Below, one piece after another: positions 24,945 through 35,300 of a DNA stretch of 64,000 nucleotides; the first letter of the stretch is position 1, and every line of letters starts with the position of its first letter. Position numbers and translations under genes: made by a program. The notes below the pieces were generated by a model. It saw only the letters and a program-made list of their open reading frames with translations. It had not been told where the DNA came from and did not search any database. Source of the stretch: Methylotenera_A aquatica (GTDB lineage Bacteria > Pseudomonadota > Gammaproteobacteria > Burkholderiales > Methylophilaceae); the NCBI GenBank assembly GCA_965601485.1, contig OZ271846.1, positions 1,426,001 to 1,490,000 of the forward strand, written 5' to 3'.

Positions 24945-26984
24945 ATGTTAAACAGCCTTAATTCGTCGCAGCGCGAAGCCGTGAAATATCTTGATGGCCC
25001 TTTGCTAGTATTAGCGGGTGCTGGTAGCGGAAAAACACGCGTAATTACCCAAAAAATTAGCTATTTAATTGATGAAGCGGGTTATGTACCCAAAGAAATT
25101 GCAGCCATTACCTTTACCAATAAAGCCGCGCGCGAAATGCAAGAGCGCGTAGGAAAATTAATGCAAGGTAAACCCACAAAAGGTTTAACCATTGCCACTT
25201 TTCATTCGATTGGCTTGCAAATGTTGCGCCAAGAGTCGGCTTTGTTGGGCTACAAACCCCAATTTTCAATTTTAGACTCATCTGATAGCTTTAAAATTGT
25301 AGCCGATATTTTGGCCACTACCGATAAACAACTTTTACGCAAAACGCAGTGGCAAATTTCGGCTTGGAAAAATGCGTTTATTAACCCAGATCAAGCTAAA
25401 GCCGACGCCGATGAAGAGCTTACACACGCAACAGCCAAGGTGTATCAGCTTTACCAACAAACACTTAAAGCCTATCAAGCGGTGGATTTTGATGATTTAA
25501 TTAAGCTGCCTACAGAGCTATTTGACCAACACGAAGATGCCTTAAATAAATGGCAGCGCAAATTGCGATATTTGCTGGTGGATGAATATCAAGACACCAA
25601 TGCTTGCCAATATAAGCTGATTAAAATGCTTACAGGGGTACGCGGCCAATTTACCGCAGTGGGCGATGATGACCAAGCCATCTATGGATGGCGTGGAGCA
25701 GACGTGGAAAATTTACGCCAACTCACCGCCGATTTCAGCAAATTAAAAGTGATTAAGTTAGAGCAAAATTATCGCTCTACCGTGCGTATTTTGCGCGCCG
25801 CTAATCAGGTTATTAGCAATAATCCAAAGTTATTTGAAAAAAAATTGTGGAGTGATTTAGGTATAGGCGATTTGATTCAAGTTTCGGCCGCCATGAGCGA
25901 AGAGCATGAGGCCGAATCGGTGATTATGAAGTTGCAAGCCCATAAATTTGAAAAACGTACTTTTTATAAAGATTACGCCATTTTATATCGCGGTAACCAT
26001 CAAGCCCGTGTGTTTGAGCAACAACTGCGCAATCAAAAAATCCCTTACACCATCTCTGGTGGTCAATCATTTTTTGATAAAGCGGAAATTAAAGATTTGG
26101 TCAGTTATTTACGCTTGGTTGCTAATGAAGATGACGACCCTGCCTTTATTCGTGCAGCTACCACGCCTAAAAAAGGCATTGGCAATACAACATTAGAACG
26201 GCTTGGTGAATACGCCAGCACGCATAAAATATCGCTTTTTGAGGCAGCGTTTGAAGGTGAATTTCAACGCGAGATCGGCAAAAAGCAGTTAGAAGATTTA
26301 CTGAATTTTTGCCAATATATTCAAAAAATTCAAGTTAGAGCCTTACGCGACCCTACAGATGAGCTGCTTAATGATTTGCTCAATAGCATTCAATATGAAG
26401 CTTTTTTATACGACTCTGAAGAGCCTCGCGCGGCTGAAAGCAAATGGGCAAACGTGCTAGATTTTATTGGTTGGCTAACCAAAAAAGGGGAAGCATCAAA
26501 CGAATTTAACAACGAAAACGACGGTAAAAACTTGTTAGAACTCACACAAATGTTGTCACTCATGAGCATGCTTGAAGGCCGTGAAGACGGTGAACCTGAT
26601 GCAGTTAAATTATCCACATTGCATGCCGCAAAAGGCCTGGAGTTTAGCCATGTATTTTTAATTGGCGTAGAAGAAGGTATTTTGCCGCACCGTGAAAGCA
26701 TTGATTTAGGCTTAATTGATCCCACAAAGATTGAAGAAGAGCGTCGCTTGATGTATGTAGGTATTACCCGCGCGCAAAAATCGCTGAATATTTCGTGGTG
26801 CAAAAAACGTAAGCGCGCTGGTGAATTGCAAATATGCGAACCCAGCCGATTTATTGCCGAATTACCAACAGCTGACATTCGCCATTTTGGCAACCCGTTT
26901 AATAAAGACCCAGAAGTTAGCAAAGATTTTGGCAAATCTAAAATGGCTAGCATTCGCGCTATGTTAAATAAAGAAACACTGTAA
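24945..26984 (+). CDS. rep: ATP-dependent DNA helicase Rep
   Basis: Superfamily I 3'-5' helicase of 679 residues. Q motif NSSQREAVKY (6-15), Walker A AGAGSGKT (24-31), motif Ia ITFTNKAAREMQERV, motif II DEYQD, motif III GDDDQAIYGWRG and motif VI VGITRAQKSL are all present. The length matches Rep (673 in E. coli) rather than UvrD (720). Rep clears proteins ahead of replication forks. The ribosome site before the ATG is weak. uup follows 38 bases later on the same strand. Confidence 0.92.
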   Translation: MLNSLNSSQREAVKYLDGPLLVLAGAGSGKTRVITQKISYLIDEAGYVPKEIAAITFTNKAAREMQERVGKLMQGKPTKGLTIATFHSIGLQMLRQESALLGYKPQFSILDSSDSFKIVADILATTDKQLLRKTQWQISAWKNAFINPDQAKADADEELTHATAKVYQLYQQTLKAYQAVDFDDLIKLPTELFDQHEDALNKWQRKLRYLLVDEYQDTNACQYKLIKMLTGVRGQFTAVGDDDQAIYGWRGADVENLRQLTADFSKLKVIKLEQNYRSTVRILRAANQVISNNPKLFEKKLWSDLGIGDLIQVSAAMSEEHEAESVIMKLQAHKFEKRTFYKDYAILYRGNHQARVFEQQLRNQKIPYTISGGQSFFDKAEIKDLVSYLRLVANEDDDPAFIRAATTPKKGIGNTTLERLGEYASTHKISLFEAAFEGEFQREIGKKQLEDLLNFCQYIQKIQVRALRDPTDELLNDLLNSIQYEAFLYDSEEPRAAESKWANVLDFIGWLTKKGEASNEFNNENDGKNLLELTQMLSLMSMLEGREDGEPDAVKLSTLHAAKGLEFSHVFLIGVEEGILPHRESIDLGLIDPTKIEEERRLMYVGITRAQKSLNISWCKKRKRAGELQICEPSRFIAELPTADIRHFGNPFNKDPEVSKDFGKSKMASIRAMLNKETL

Positions 26985-27022
26985 AAAAATTTATTCGTTA
27001 TGTATCAAGAAAGTAAACCAAT

Positions 27023-28936
27023 ATGCCATTTATAACCTTAGACAATGCCAGCCTCGCTTTTGGCCACTACGCCCTGCTTGACCATGCGGCCTTTCAGTTA
27101 GACGCTGGTGAGCGTGTTGGTTTAATCGGGCGCAATGGCGCGGGTAAATCCAGCCTACTTAAAGCCATTGCTGGCACCATTAAGTTAGATGATGGCGTAG
27201 TGTGGCGTGCGCCCAATGTGCGCGTAGTTTATGTGCCGCAAGAGCCTGAGCTAGATACCGCGCATAGTATATTTGAGGCAGTGGCGGAGGGTTTGGGCAC
27301 TTTGCAACAAACCATTATTGATTATCACCAAGTTACGCATGATATGGGCATGCCTGACGCCGATATAGATGCATTGATGACTAAGATGCAAGCCTTGCAG
27401 CATGATTTAGATATGCAAAATGGCTGGGCCGCACAATCGCGGGTTGAAACGGTTTTAACCCGCCTTAAATTAGATGCAGATGCACTTGTGTCGACGCTTT
27501 CTGGCGGCTGGCGCAAACGCGTTGCCTTGGGCCGCGCGCTGGTTGCAGAGCCTGAGGTGTTATTGCTGGATGAACCAACCAACCATTTAGATTTAGAAGC
27601 GATTGAGTGGCTTGAGGATTTACTATTAAGCTTTCAAGGTAGTGTGCTATTTATTACCCATGACAGACGATTCTTAAATAGGCTCGCCACGCGCATTACG
27701 GAACTAGACCGCGGAAAGTTAACCGATTTTGTAGGCAATTTCGCCGACTATCAAATCAAAAAAGAAGAGCTTGTTGCCGTAGAAGAAACACATGCTGCCA
27801 AATTTGATAAATTTTTAGCTCAAGAGGAAGTATGGATTCGCCAAGGCATTAAAGCGCGCCGCACCCGTAACGAAGGCCGCGTGCGTCGCTTAGAAGCGTT
27901 ACGCCTTGACCGCGCGGCACGCCGCGAACGCCAAGGCAATGTGAAGCTTAATTTAGACGCTGGAGAACGTAGCGGCAAATTAGTAGCCGAACTGGATAAT
28001 GTTGTGAAAGCCTACGGTGGTAGAACGCTCATTAATGGCTTTAGTACCCGCATTTTACGTGGTGATAAAATTGGCTTATTGGGTCCAAACGGGATTGGCA
28101 AAACTACCTTGCTTAAGCTGATTTTGGGTGATATTGAAGCTGATAGCGGTAGCGTGGAACGCGGTACAAAGATTAACGTAGCCTACTTTGACCAAATGCG
28201 TGAGCAATTAAATGAAGAAGCAACACTAGCGGATACCATTAGCCCGGGCTCTGATTTTGTGGAAATCGGCAACGAACGTAAGCATGTGATTAGTTATCTA
28301 GAAGACTTTTTATTTCCGCCGCAACGTTCACGCTCACCCGTGAAGTCTTTATCTGGTGGCGAACGCAACCGTTTGCTATTGGCACGCTTATTTGCACGTC
28401 CTGCAAATGTATTGGTTCTGGATGAGCCAACCAATGACTTAGATATTGACACGCTAGAACTATTAGAAAGCTTGCTGCAAGAGTTTGCTGGAACACTATT
28501 TCTAGTCAGTCATGACAGAGCCTTTTTAGAAAACACAGTAACGCAAGTAATTGCGTTTGAAGGTAATGGCGTATTGACTGAGTTTGGTGGGGGCTACGAC
28601 GATTGGCAACGTTATACGCAGCAACGTCAAAACCATGTAGCGCAAGCTACAAAAGCTCATGATGCTAAAGCCAAACAAAATGCAGCAAATAATACAGCCA
28701 ACCCTGCTAAAAGCACTTCAAAATTAAGCTTTAAAGAACAAAAAGAGCTAGATAGCATTCCCCCTGAAATTGAAAAGTTAGAATTAGAACAAGCCGCAAT
28801 TAATCAACAACTTGCAGATAGTGAGCTTTATAAATCGCAATCGGAATTAGTGAAAACGTTGCAAGTTCGATTAGTAGAAATTGAAAGCTTGTTAGAAAAA
28901 CTACTCGCGCGTTGGGAAGAATTAGACGCGAAGTAA
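27023..28936 (+). CDS. uup: ABC-F ATPase Uup
   Basis: A 637-residue soluble protein with two ABC ATPase domains and no membrane part. Domain 1 has Walker A GRNGAGKSS (36-44), LSGGWRKR and LLLDEPTNHLDLEA. Domain 2 has GPNGIGKTT, LSGGERNRLLLAR and LDEPTNDLD. A C-terminal coiled coil (about 570-635) marks Uup within the ABC-F group. Uup acts on ribosomes and branched DNA intermediates in E. coli. It follows rep closely. Confidence 0.9.
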   Translation: MPFITLDNASLAFGHYALLDHAAFQLDAGERVGLIGRNGAGKSSLLKAIAGTIKLDDGVVWRAPNVRVVYVPQEPELDTAHSIFEAVAEGLGTLQQTIIDYHQVTHDMGMPDADIDALMTKMQALQHDLDMQNGWAAQSRVETVLTRLKLDADALVSTLSGGWRKRVALGRALVAEPEVLLLDEPTNHLDLEAIEWLEDLLLSFQGSVLFITHDRRFLNRLATRITELDRGKLTDFVGNFADYQIKKEELVAVEETHAAKFDKFLAQEEVWIRQGIKARRTRNEGRVRRLEALRLDRAARRERQGNVKLNLDAGERSGKLVAELDNVVKAYGGRTLINGFSTRILRGDKIGLLGPNGIGKTTLLKLILGDIEADSGSVERGTKINVAYFDQMREQLNEEATLADTISPGSDFVEIGNERKHVISYLEDFLFPPQRSRSPVKSLSGGERNRLLLARLFARPANVLVLDEPTNDLDIDTLELLESLLQEFAGTLFLVSHDRAFLENTVTQVIAFEGNGVLTEFGGGYDDWQRYTQQRQNHVAQATKAHDAKAKQNAANNTANPAKSTSKLSFKEQKELDSIPPEIEKLELEQAAINQQLADSELYKSQSELVKTLQVRLVEIESLLEKLLARWEELDAK

Positions 28937-29002
28937 CGATTCAGCAAAAAGAAAGCGCATCAAACACGACAACGCCGTAAAACGTTAGAATAGGGTTTTT
29001 GT

Positions 29003-29077
29003 GTCCTTGTGGTGAAACGGATATCACCGGCCCCTCCTAAGGGTCAGTTTCAGGTTCGAGTCCTGACGGGGACACCA
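29003..29077 (+). tRNA. tRNA-Arg(CCT)
   Basis: Full cloverleaf: acceptor GTCCTTG pairs with CGGGGAC. The anticodon stem GGCCC/GGGTC encloses loop CTCCTAA, anticodon CCT, reading AGG. The T-arm is CAGGTTCGAGTCCTG. Discriminator A is followed by encoded CCA (29075-29077). Confidence 0.97.
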
Positions 29078-29149
29078 TTTTTGTGGCTTAAAATATCGGC
29101 AGTAAACTTTTAACGTTTTCTAAACTCTTAATCGTTAGAGAAAAATACC

Positions 29150-29686
29150 ATGCTAACCAAAATACTTTTTTACAGCGTTATTTTAGTGATTGCGGTTTTA
29201 GGCTATCGGCATTTTAGCGCAACGCAGACTACACTTAAAATAAACAGTAAAGCACCGGACTTTAATCTACCAAATGCCAATGGCCAAATGATGAGTTTAG
29301 CCAGCTTCAAAGGCAGTTGGCTGGTGTTGTATTTTTATCCTAAAGATGACACACCAGGTTGCACCAAAGAAGCCTGCGAGTTCAGAGATGATTTACATAA
29401 ATTAGAAAAGCTGGGTGCAAAAGTGGTGGGCATTAGTGTTGACGGGGGCTCTAGCCACTTGGCATTCGCCAAAAAATACAACTTGCCGTTTCCGTTGTTA
29501 AGTGACAAAGATGGCGCAGTAGCAAAGAAATATAATGCACTGACGAACTTAGGTTTAATCAAAATGGCCAAACGCTACACATTTTTAATTGATACTGAAG
29601 GAAATCTGCGCAAATCGTATTTTAACGTCGATACCTCAAAGCACTCTGAAGAAATTATCGTAGACTTAACTAAACTAAAACAATGA
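29150..29686 (+). CDS. Membrane-anchored Bcp/PrxQ-type peroxiredoxin
   Basis: A 178-residue protein with an N-terminal membrane anchor or signal (about 4-20, ILFYSVILVIAVLG) and an AhpC/TSA domain. Peroxidatic C71 in DDTPGCTKEAC and resolving C76 are five residues apart, the PrxQ/Bcp alpha2-type arrangement. The active site faces the periplasm if the anchor is used. A lipoprotein gene follows 49 bases later on the same strand. It probably reduces lipid or organic hydroperoxides near the membrane. Confidence 0.85.
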   Translation: MLTKILFYSVILVIAVLGYRHFSATQTTLKINSKAPDFNLPNANGQMMSLASFKGSWLVLYFYPKDDTPGCTKEACEFRDDLHKLEKLGAKVVGISVDGGSSHLAFAKKYNLPFPLLSDKDGAVAKKYNALTNLGLIKMAKRYTFLIDTEGNLRKSYFNVDTSKHSEEIIVDLTKLKQ

Positions 29687-29735
29687 TTTTTGCCTACAAC
29701 CCTTTATCTGTATTAGCTACTAATAAGGAAACTCC

Positions 29736-29987
29736 ATGAAACAATCCAATATTTTACAAACAATCCTAGCTTCAACTTTAATTTGTTTATCTGGTTGTGC
29801 ACAAAATAATCAATTGGCTAAATTAGAATCGCACGAATGGACAACCTTAACTTGTAGTGGCTTTTTAACTTGGCATGAATGCCGAAAAGAAGCTCGCGCT
29901 ATTTGCCCAAAAGGGTTTTACACGGCCGACTATTTAGAAAATTACACAATACAACGCCGTGAAATGAGCGTTGCTTGCAAATCATAA
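29736..29987 (+). CDS. Small lipoprotein
   Basis: An 83-residue protein with a lipobox ending LSGC at Cys21 after a hydrophobic signal (ILASTLICLSGC). The mature part has four cysteines (TCSG, HECRKE, AICPKG, VACKS), which could form two disulfides. The family was not recognised. It is preceded by AAGGAAA and probably cotranscribed with the peroxiredoxin. Confidence 0.75.
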   Translation: MKQSNILQTILASTLICLSGCAQNNQLAKLESHEWTTLTCSGFLTWHECRKEARAICPKGFYTADYLENYTIQRREMSVACKS

Positions 29988-30269
29988 TACTTACAACGAA
30001 TTAATTATCATGCAGTATTAATTGCTATGTATATAAAAACCTAAAACTCATCTTGCGTAAAAGATAGCACATTGTCTTTTAATTCATGCTTTTTAATTTA
30101 CATGATTTCTTTTTTTATAATATTGATTATAAATAACTGGAAGACACGACTACACTTAACTTCGTTAAACAAAAGCCGCCATTCCATTGAATCTAAGTGC
30201 ATATCAACGAACAAAGCAAATAGGATTTGTAGGACGCTGATGTAAAGTAGCAGTACCTTCTAATATGTG

Positions 30270-30445
30270 TTTTGGGGGTATCCGGCTTCTCTGTAATTGA
30301 ATATACCCCCAACGATACCCCCAAAATATACTGGATGCAACTGCACGAGGCTGGAATAGTTTGGATGTAAAACTTAATTAAATCAATAAGTTGAATTTAA
30401 TTTTGGACTGAATTGGACATTACTGGACAGTGAAAATATACTTTC
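30270..30445 (-). mobile_element. Possible leader of a lost tRNA-adjacent integrase
   Basis: On the minus strand, directly beyond the 3' end of tRNA-Leu, the sequence carries repeated GGGGGTAT units at 30302-30322 and an inverted one at 30274-30281. Three TGGAC pentamers at about ten-base spacing lie at 30405-30428. G-rich GGGGGTAT leaders commonly precede tyrosine integrase genes of P4-type islands that integrate at tRNA 3' ends. No integrase frame remains. The rest of the 29988-30445 gap has no credible gene. Confidence 0.4.
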
Positions 30446-30532
30446 TGGTGCCCGGAGCCGGAATCGAACCGGCACGACCGTAAAGTCGAGAGATTTTAAG
30501 TCTCTTGTGTCTACCAATTTCACCACCCGGGC
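30446..30532 (-). tRNA. tRNA-Leu(TAA)
   Basis: Class II tRNA: acceptor GCCCGGG pairs with CTCGGGC-type 3' end, anticodon stem AGAGA/TCTCT with loop CTTAAAA, anticodon TAA. The long variable arm, T-arm CCGGTTCGATTCCGG and encoded CCA (30446-30448) are present. In E. coli the matching gene (leuZ) directly follows glyW and cysT. Here it is 8 kb away from them. Confidence 0.96.
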
Positions 30533-30671
30533 GGGTGATTATCTCTTAATTTGATGCGGAACGTATTCTAACATCGTCTTGGTGTATTTGACTAAAATTT
30601 GTCAAAAATATCAAACATTTTAATTTGTCAAATTTTAGTGATATTTTAATAACTTAACACATGACTTAGCA

Positions 30672-32387
30672 TTAAAATTTGGTCATGAGTTGCAACCAAA
30701 CTTGGTGCTTGTTATTTTCACCTTCAGAATCGTTACCAAAGCTATCCAAACCACTATTACCAGTGATTTGGCGACCATAGCTTAGTTTTGCATCAAGGTA
30801 TTGATTGGCGAAGCCTAAACCAAGGCCCAAACTGGCAAGTTGATAGCAGTTTTTCAAGTTAGGATTGCCTGCATCCCAGCCTGCCCATGTATTTTTAAAT
30901 TGGCATACGCCACCAGCGTCAGCTAAAACGCTAGCGCTCCATTGTGGTGAGAGTGTGTACCTGCCCTCTAGATTAAGCATCCAGCCTTGATCTGCTGAAC
31001 CCTCACCAACAGTAAAGCCGGCAAGGCCAAAAGGCCCACCTAAAGTAAACTTTTCATATGCGCCTAAATTTTTATCGGCCATTTGGCCTGATAAAAGTGC
31101 CTTGGCGGTAATTCTGTCCGAAATTATTTGTTGACGGCCAAGATAAAAGTTCAGTTTATTATAGCGGCCATCGGTGCGGCGTGTGAGTTGGTCGTTATCC
31201 AAATCGAAACTGTTACCAGATAGATCTAAATCACCTGTTGTTACACTAACCCCGCCCCAGAATGTTCCGCCTAAGCCAAAACTATCACTGTGGTCGCCCC
31301 GCAAGCCTAACGTCAGCGCGCGATATTCTCTATCGGATATTTCTAAGCTTATTAGCTCATCTTTACTAGTGATGGATTCAGCACTGACTTGTAACGATAA
31401 ATTGCTAAAGCGGCTACGCACAAATGGATGTTTTAAACCTAGTCGATAAGAATAGGATTCACCTTGCGGATCTAATGCACTTGAGTCACCGCTTGTAACT
31501 TCGTAATTAGAAACCGAGCCCGTCAAATTAATGCGAGTACCTGCAGCGCCCACTGTGAATTCATAGCCACCTTGAACGAATTCAACACCTTTGCTTACCA
31601 AGGCATTTAACGTTAATTGATCGCCCCAGCCAGTTAGGTTATTAAAGCTAAGCAAGCCGTTTAATCGCGCTTTGCCTATCAAACTAGAACCATAGTTATC
31701 GGCCCATACGCTACCGTTGAAAATTGGCGTATCGGCCAAATTAAGCGTCACATCAGTCTCACCGCTTTGAGCGCCTGCCGATAGTGTGGCTTGGCCACTA
31801 AAACCAGGTGTATCGTTGATTAACAACATTGCTCGCTCTAATGCTTGGCTACTTAGAGGCGCACCTTTTTGTTGCGAATTGGTCAGCATATTACTGGCAA
31901 GTGTTGGATTTAATCGCGCATTAGCATCGCTGTTAGTGTGCACTTCGCCGAGTTTTGCTTCGTTAATTTCAATGGTCACCAGACCATTTTGAATATCTTG
32001 CGGCGGTAAAAATACTTTAGCTAACCAGCCATTTTTTTGATAAAGCTGGCTAATTTTTTGTGTGACTTTATTTAAGCCATCGTAATCTAGCGTTTGACCA
32101 ATGTATGGTTGTACTTCAGCCTGCAATAATGCATCCTCCAACAAAGTTGCGCCTAAAAACTGAAACGCTGTTACTTTAACTGAGATACTCGCTTCAGATT
32201 TTGGAATAACTATCTCTGCAGGGGCCGCCTGCTGAGCGGGTGGAAGATTAGGAGTATTTAAGTTTTCAATATCACGCTGTATGCTGCCAGAGTCAATAAC
32301 GGGGGCAGCATACAACTGAGATGAACTTAAGATAGTTAATAATAAAACACTTAAAGTTAGTTTATTGATCACGGCTGAATTTCTCAT
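30672..32387 (-). CDS. Two-partner secretion outer-membrane transporter (TpsB, ShlB/FhaC family)
   Basis: A 571-residue outer-membrane protein. A signal peptide lies at about 1-27. POTRA domains follow (VTAFQFLGATLLEDALLQAE; GWLAKVFLPPQDIQNGLVTI). A C-terminal 16-strand barrel ends in F (WLQLMTKF). The conserved loop near residue 460 reads FTLGGPFGLAGFTVGEG, a divergent version of the VRGY-type motif. It secretes the partner adhesin encoded directly upstream. The stop and start overlap as TAATG, so the pair is translationally coupled. Confidence 0.92.
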   Translation of the reverse strand: MRNSAVINKLTLSVLLLTILSSSQLYAAPVIDSGSIQRDIENLNTPNLPPAQQAAPAEIVIPKSEASISVKVTAFQFLGATLLEDALLQAEVQPYIGQTLDYDGLNKVTQKISQLYQKNGWLAKVFLPPQDIQNGLVTIEINEAKLGEVHTNSDANARLNPTLASNMLTNSQQKGAPLSSQALERAMLLINDTPGFSGQATLSAGAQSGETDVTLNLADTPIFNGSVWADNYGSSLIGKARLNGLLSFNNLTGWGDQLTLNALVSKGVEFVQGGYEFTVGAAGTRINLTGSVSNYEVTSGDSSALDPQGESYSYRLGLKHPFVRSRFSNLSLQVSAESITSKDELISLEISDREYRALTLGLRGDHSDSFGLGGTFWGGVSVTTGDLDLSGNSFDLDNDQLTRRTDGRYNKLNFYLGRQQIISDRITAKALLSGQMADKNLGAYEKFTLGGPFGLAGFTVGEGSADQGWMLNLEGRYTLSPQWSASVLADAGGVCQFKNTWAGWDAGNPNLKNCYQLASLGLGLGFANQYLDAKLSYGRQITGNSGLDSFGNDSEGENNKHQVWLQLMTKF

Positions 32388-35300
32388 TAGTCATTGTAAT
32401 TGAGTTTGATGACTCCCCATAATCCATTGGCTATAACACCACCTACTTGAGGCTGGACAACTGGTAATAGATAGTTTACATCATCTATGCCAAATTCATC
32501 AAGCCAGTTAATCATCGCCTTGGTCGTGCCCTGCTGATTAATCTCCTTACCAGTGTCCTGCTGACTAAAAGTTTGTAACGCTTGTTGTGGTCTGGTTGTT
32601 GGATTATTAAATACACTAATGTTGTCGCCCGATAATGCGGTAACATTCAATGCGCCATCGACAAAACTAATCGTGTAATTGCTGGCCGTTACTCCAAATG
32701 GTGTAACGGTATATGTGCCAACTGGTGATGCGGCATCGGCGAGAGTATTGTAATCTAGCTTACCGGCCAATACGGCGCTGGTGTCACCCCCCACAAAACC
32801 GCTAATTGTGCTTGTAAACAGTGGGTTGGCAGTGCGTTGAAATTTAGTTGAATTGTTAGCGGTAATACTCAAACTGGCCGCTGTGATGGTGGCAGTATGG
32901 GTGCCACCATCCAGTGTGTAGTTTGCTGCCAAACCACCTGCCAAATCACTACCATCGGCCAATATAAGACCGCCCGTGGTTAACGTTTGCGCTACGCCTG
33001 CATTTTTGCTGGCGATAGAACCACCTGAGCCACTCACATTAAGCGTTTCACCATTAACTCCTGTTGCAAAAGTGCTGAATGCATCTGCATTAAATACAGT
33101 GGTGCCATCATACACACGACTACCTACAACCAAATTAACCACTGCAGGTGTGATGGTGCCTTTTGCTGTTTTCTTAGTAATGGTGTAGTTCTTGCCACCA
33201 TTGCCATCCTTAACGGTATAGCCATCATTGACCTCAAGCGTACTGCCATCTGTACCCAGTACATTTTTCTCGGCAAAGCGTTGTGTTAACTCTGTAACAC
33301 TGTCTCCACCCACTAGGCCAGTGGCTGTAGCAGTGGCTGATGAAGTGGTATTTCCATCATAGGTTTTGCTATCGGCTACCGCATTTAAATCGAGTGTGGC
33401 CTCTGTGATGGTGCCTTTTGCTGTTTTCTTAGTAATGGTGTAGTTCTTGCCACCATTGCCATCCTTAACGGTATAGCCATCATTGACCTCAAGCGTACTG
33501 CCATCTGTACCCAGTACATTTTTCTCGGCAAAGCGTTGTGTTAACTCTGTAACACTGTCTCCACCCACTAGGCCAGTGGCTGTAGCAGTGGCTGATGAAG
33601 TGGTATTTCCATCATAGGTTTTGCTATCGGCTACCGCATTTAAATCGAGTGTGGCCTCTGTGATGGTGCCTTTTGCTGTTTTCTTAGTAATTAAGGTATA
33701 TCCATTTACTGAAGTAATTGGCGTAACATCAATCGCATAACTATTTACATTTGCAGTTGTTACTGATCCAACTGAAGTTGCTGATCCTATGAGTGAGTTT
33801 GCAATAGTGTCTTGCGTAAATACCCCACCAGAAGCGGCAGCATCAACAAAAGTAGTTGCTGTAAAGGCATTTGCAACTGCAGCCGTAGCATCTTGACCAT
33901 AGGTTTTGCTTTGATTGGTTGAAATCACATTTAAAGTGGGGCTATCAGAAAATACATAGCGATTGCCTGTTTCAGCCGTTGGTGTTCTTAATGCGCGACC
34001 ATAAATAGCCTGATTTCCGCTAGCTAAACTACCATAGGTATTGCCAGCAACTGAAGATGTATGCACTACCCAACGGCCGGTTGTAGATGTTAAGGCATTT
34101 GCACCGAAACCATTAATAAAAGCATCGCTAGTTAACAAAATATCGCCCGTTGCGGTGATGCCACCGCCTGCTTGTAAGGTAATATTGTTAGCCGCAATCG
34201 CTGTTAATGAACCCGTTAAATTAGATGCTGTATCTGAAAAACGCATACTATCAATATCACGCAAGCTTACGTTATCAGCACTGGTGATTTTAACTATATC
34301 AATATTATTGGATGCATTGACTGCTGTAACACTACCTGCGCCAATAATCTCTAAGGTGTTGCCTGGATTAGCGCTTAATATGCCACCAATTGTTAAAGTA
34401 GATACAGAAGATGTGGTTCCAATCTGACTATTATCGGCAGTTATTACGTTTCCAGAAAGCGATGCGGCACCAGTGCCCGTTAAAACGGCAGCACTATTTA
34501 GATTAATAGTTTCGTTTGCTAAGCTAGCATTATTCACATTAAGTGTTTTGCCACAGCCAACAAAGGTAGCGCCAGTTGTTGTGCCAAGCGCGTTGCTACC
34601 GGCGGCAGATAAAGTACCGTCCAGCACACTTGTAACGCCATCATAGGTATTGTTGCCGCTTAAGGTTAGCGTACCAGATCCTGTTTTACTAAAGCTACCA
34701 TCGGCTTCGCCACTGATCACGCCAGAAAATGTGGTTGATGTGTTGTCGGCGCCAGCAAGTAATGAACCTGTACCCAAAACAATATTGCCTGCGTCAGCAA
34801 TAGAACCAACCGTTTCAGTTAGATTATTTAAATTGAAAGTGGCACCCGATGCAACGGTGACTGCCGATGCGTTATTAATACGCTCAGAGGCAGAGATTAA
34901 AAGTGTACCTGCATTAACATTGGTAGCGCCTGTATATGTATTAATGCCGCCTAAGGTAAGGCTGCCTGCACCCGCTTTGCTTAATGCGCCAGTAGTGGTT
35001 CCAATCACACTATTTATAAGAGAATTGCCAGCACCGCCTACCGTTAAGTTTTGTTCAGCGCCGCCTATGTTGCCGCTAATCGTTAAAGTTCCCGCGTCTG
35101 AATTGATTTGAGCGTCACTTGCCAAAGTAATGGGCCCTTCCCATTCATTAACGCCACTTACACTACGAAGCGCACCGGCACCTGCTACGCCTGTGCCGTT
35201 TAAAGTAAGTGCTTCATCAACTGTAATGCCGCCTTCTAATTCTAAAGCGGCTCCATTTGCAACGGTTATGCCGCCTGCAGAAGTGCCTGCTGCTGTGTTG

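Noticed and set aside
33149..33691. Tandem repeat considered as a CRISPR array
   Set aside because: The unit is 255 bases, directly adjacent without spacers and in frame within an adhesin; no cas genes in the window.
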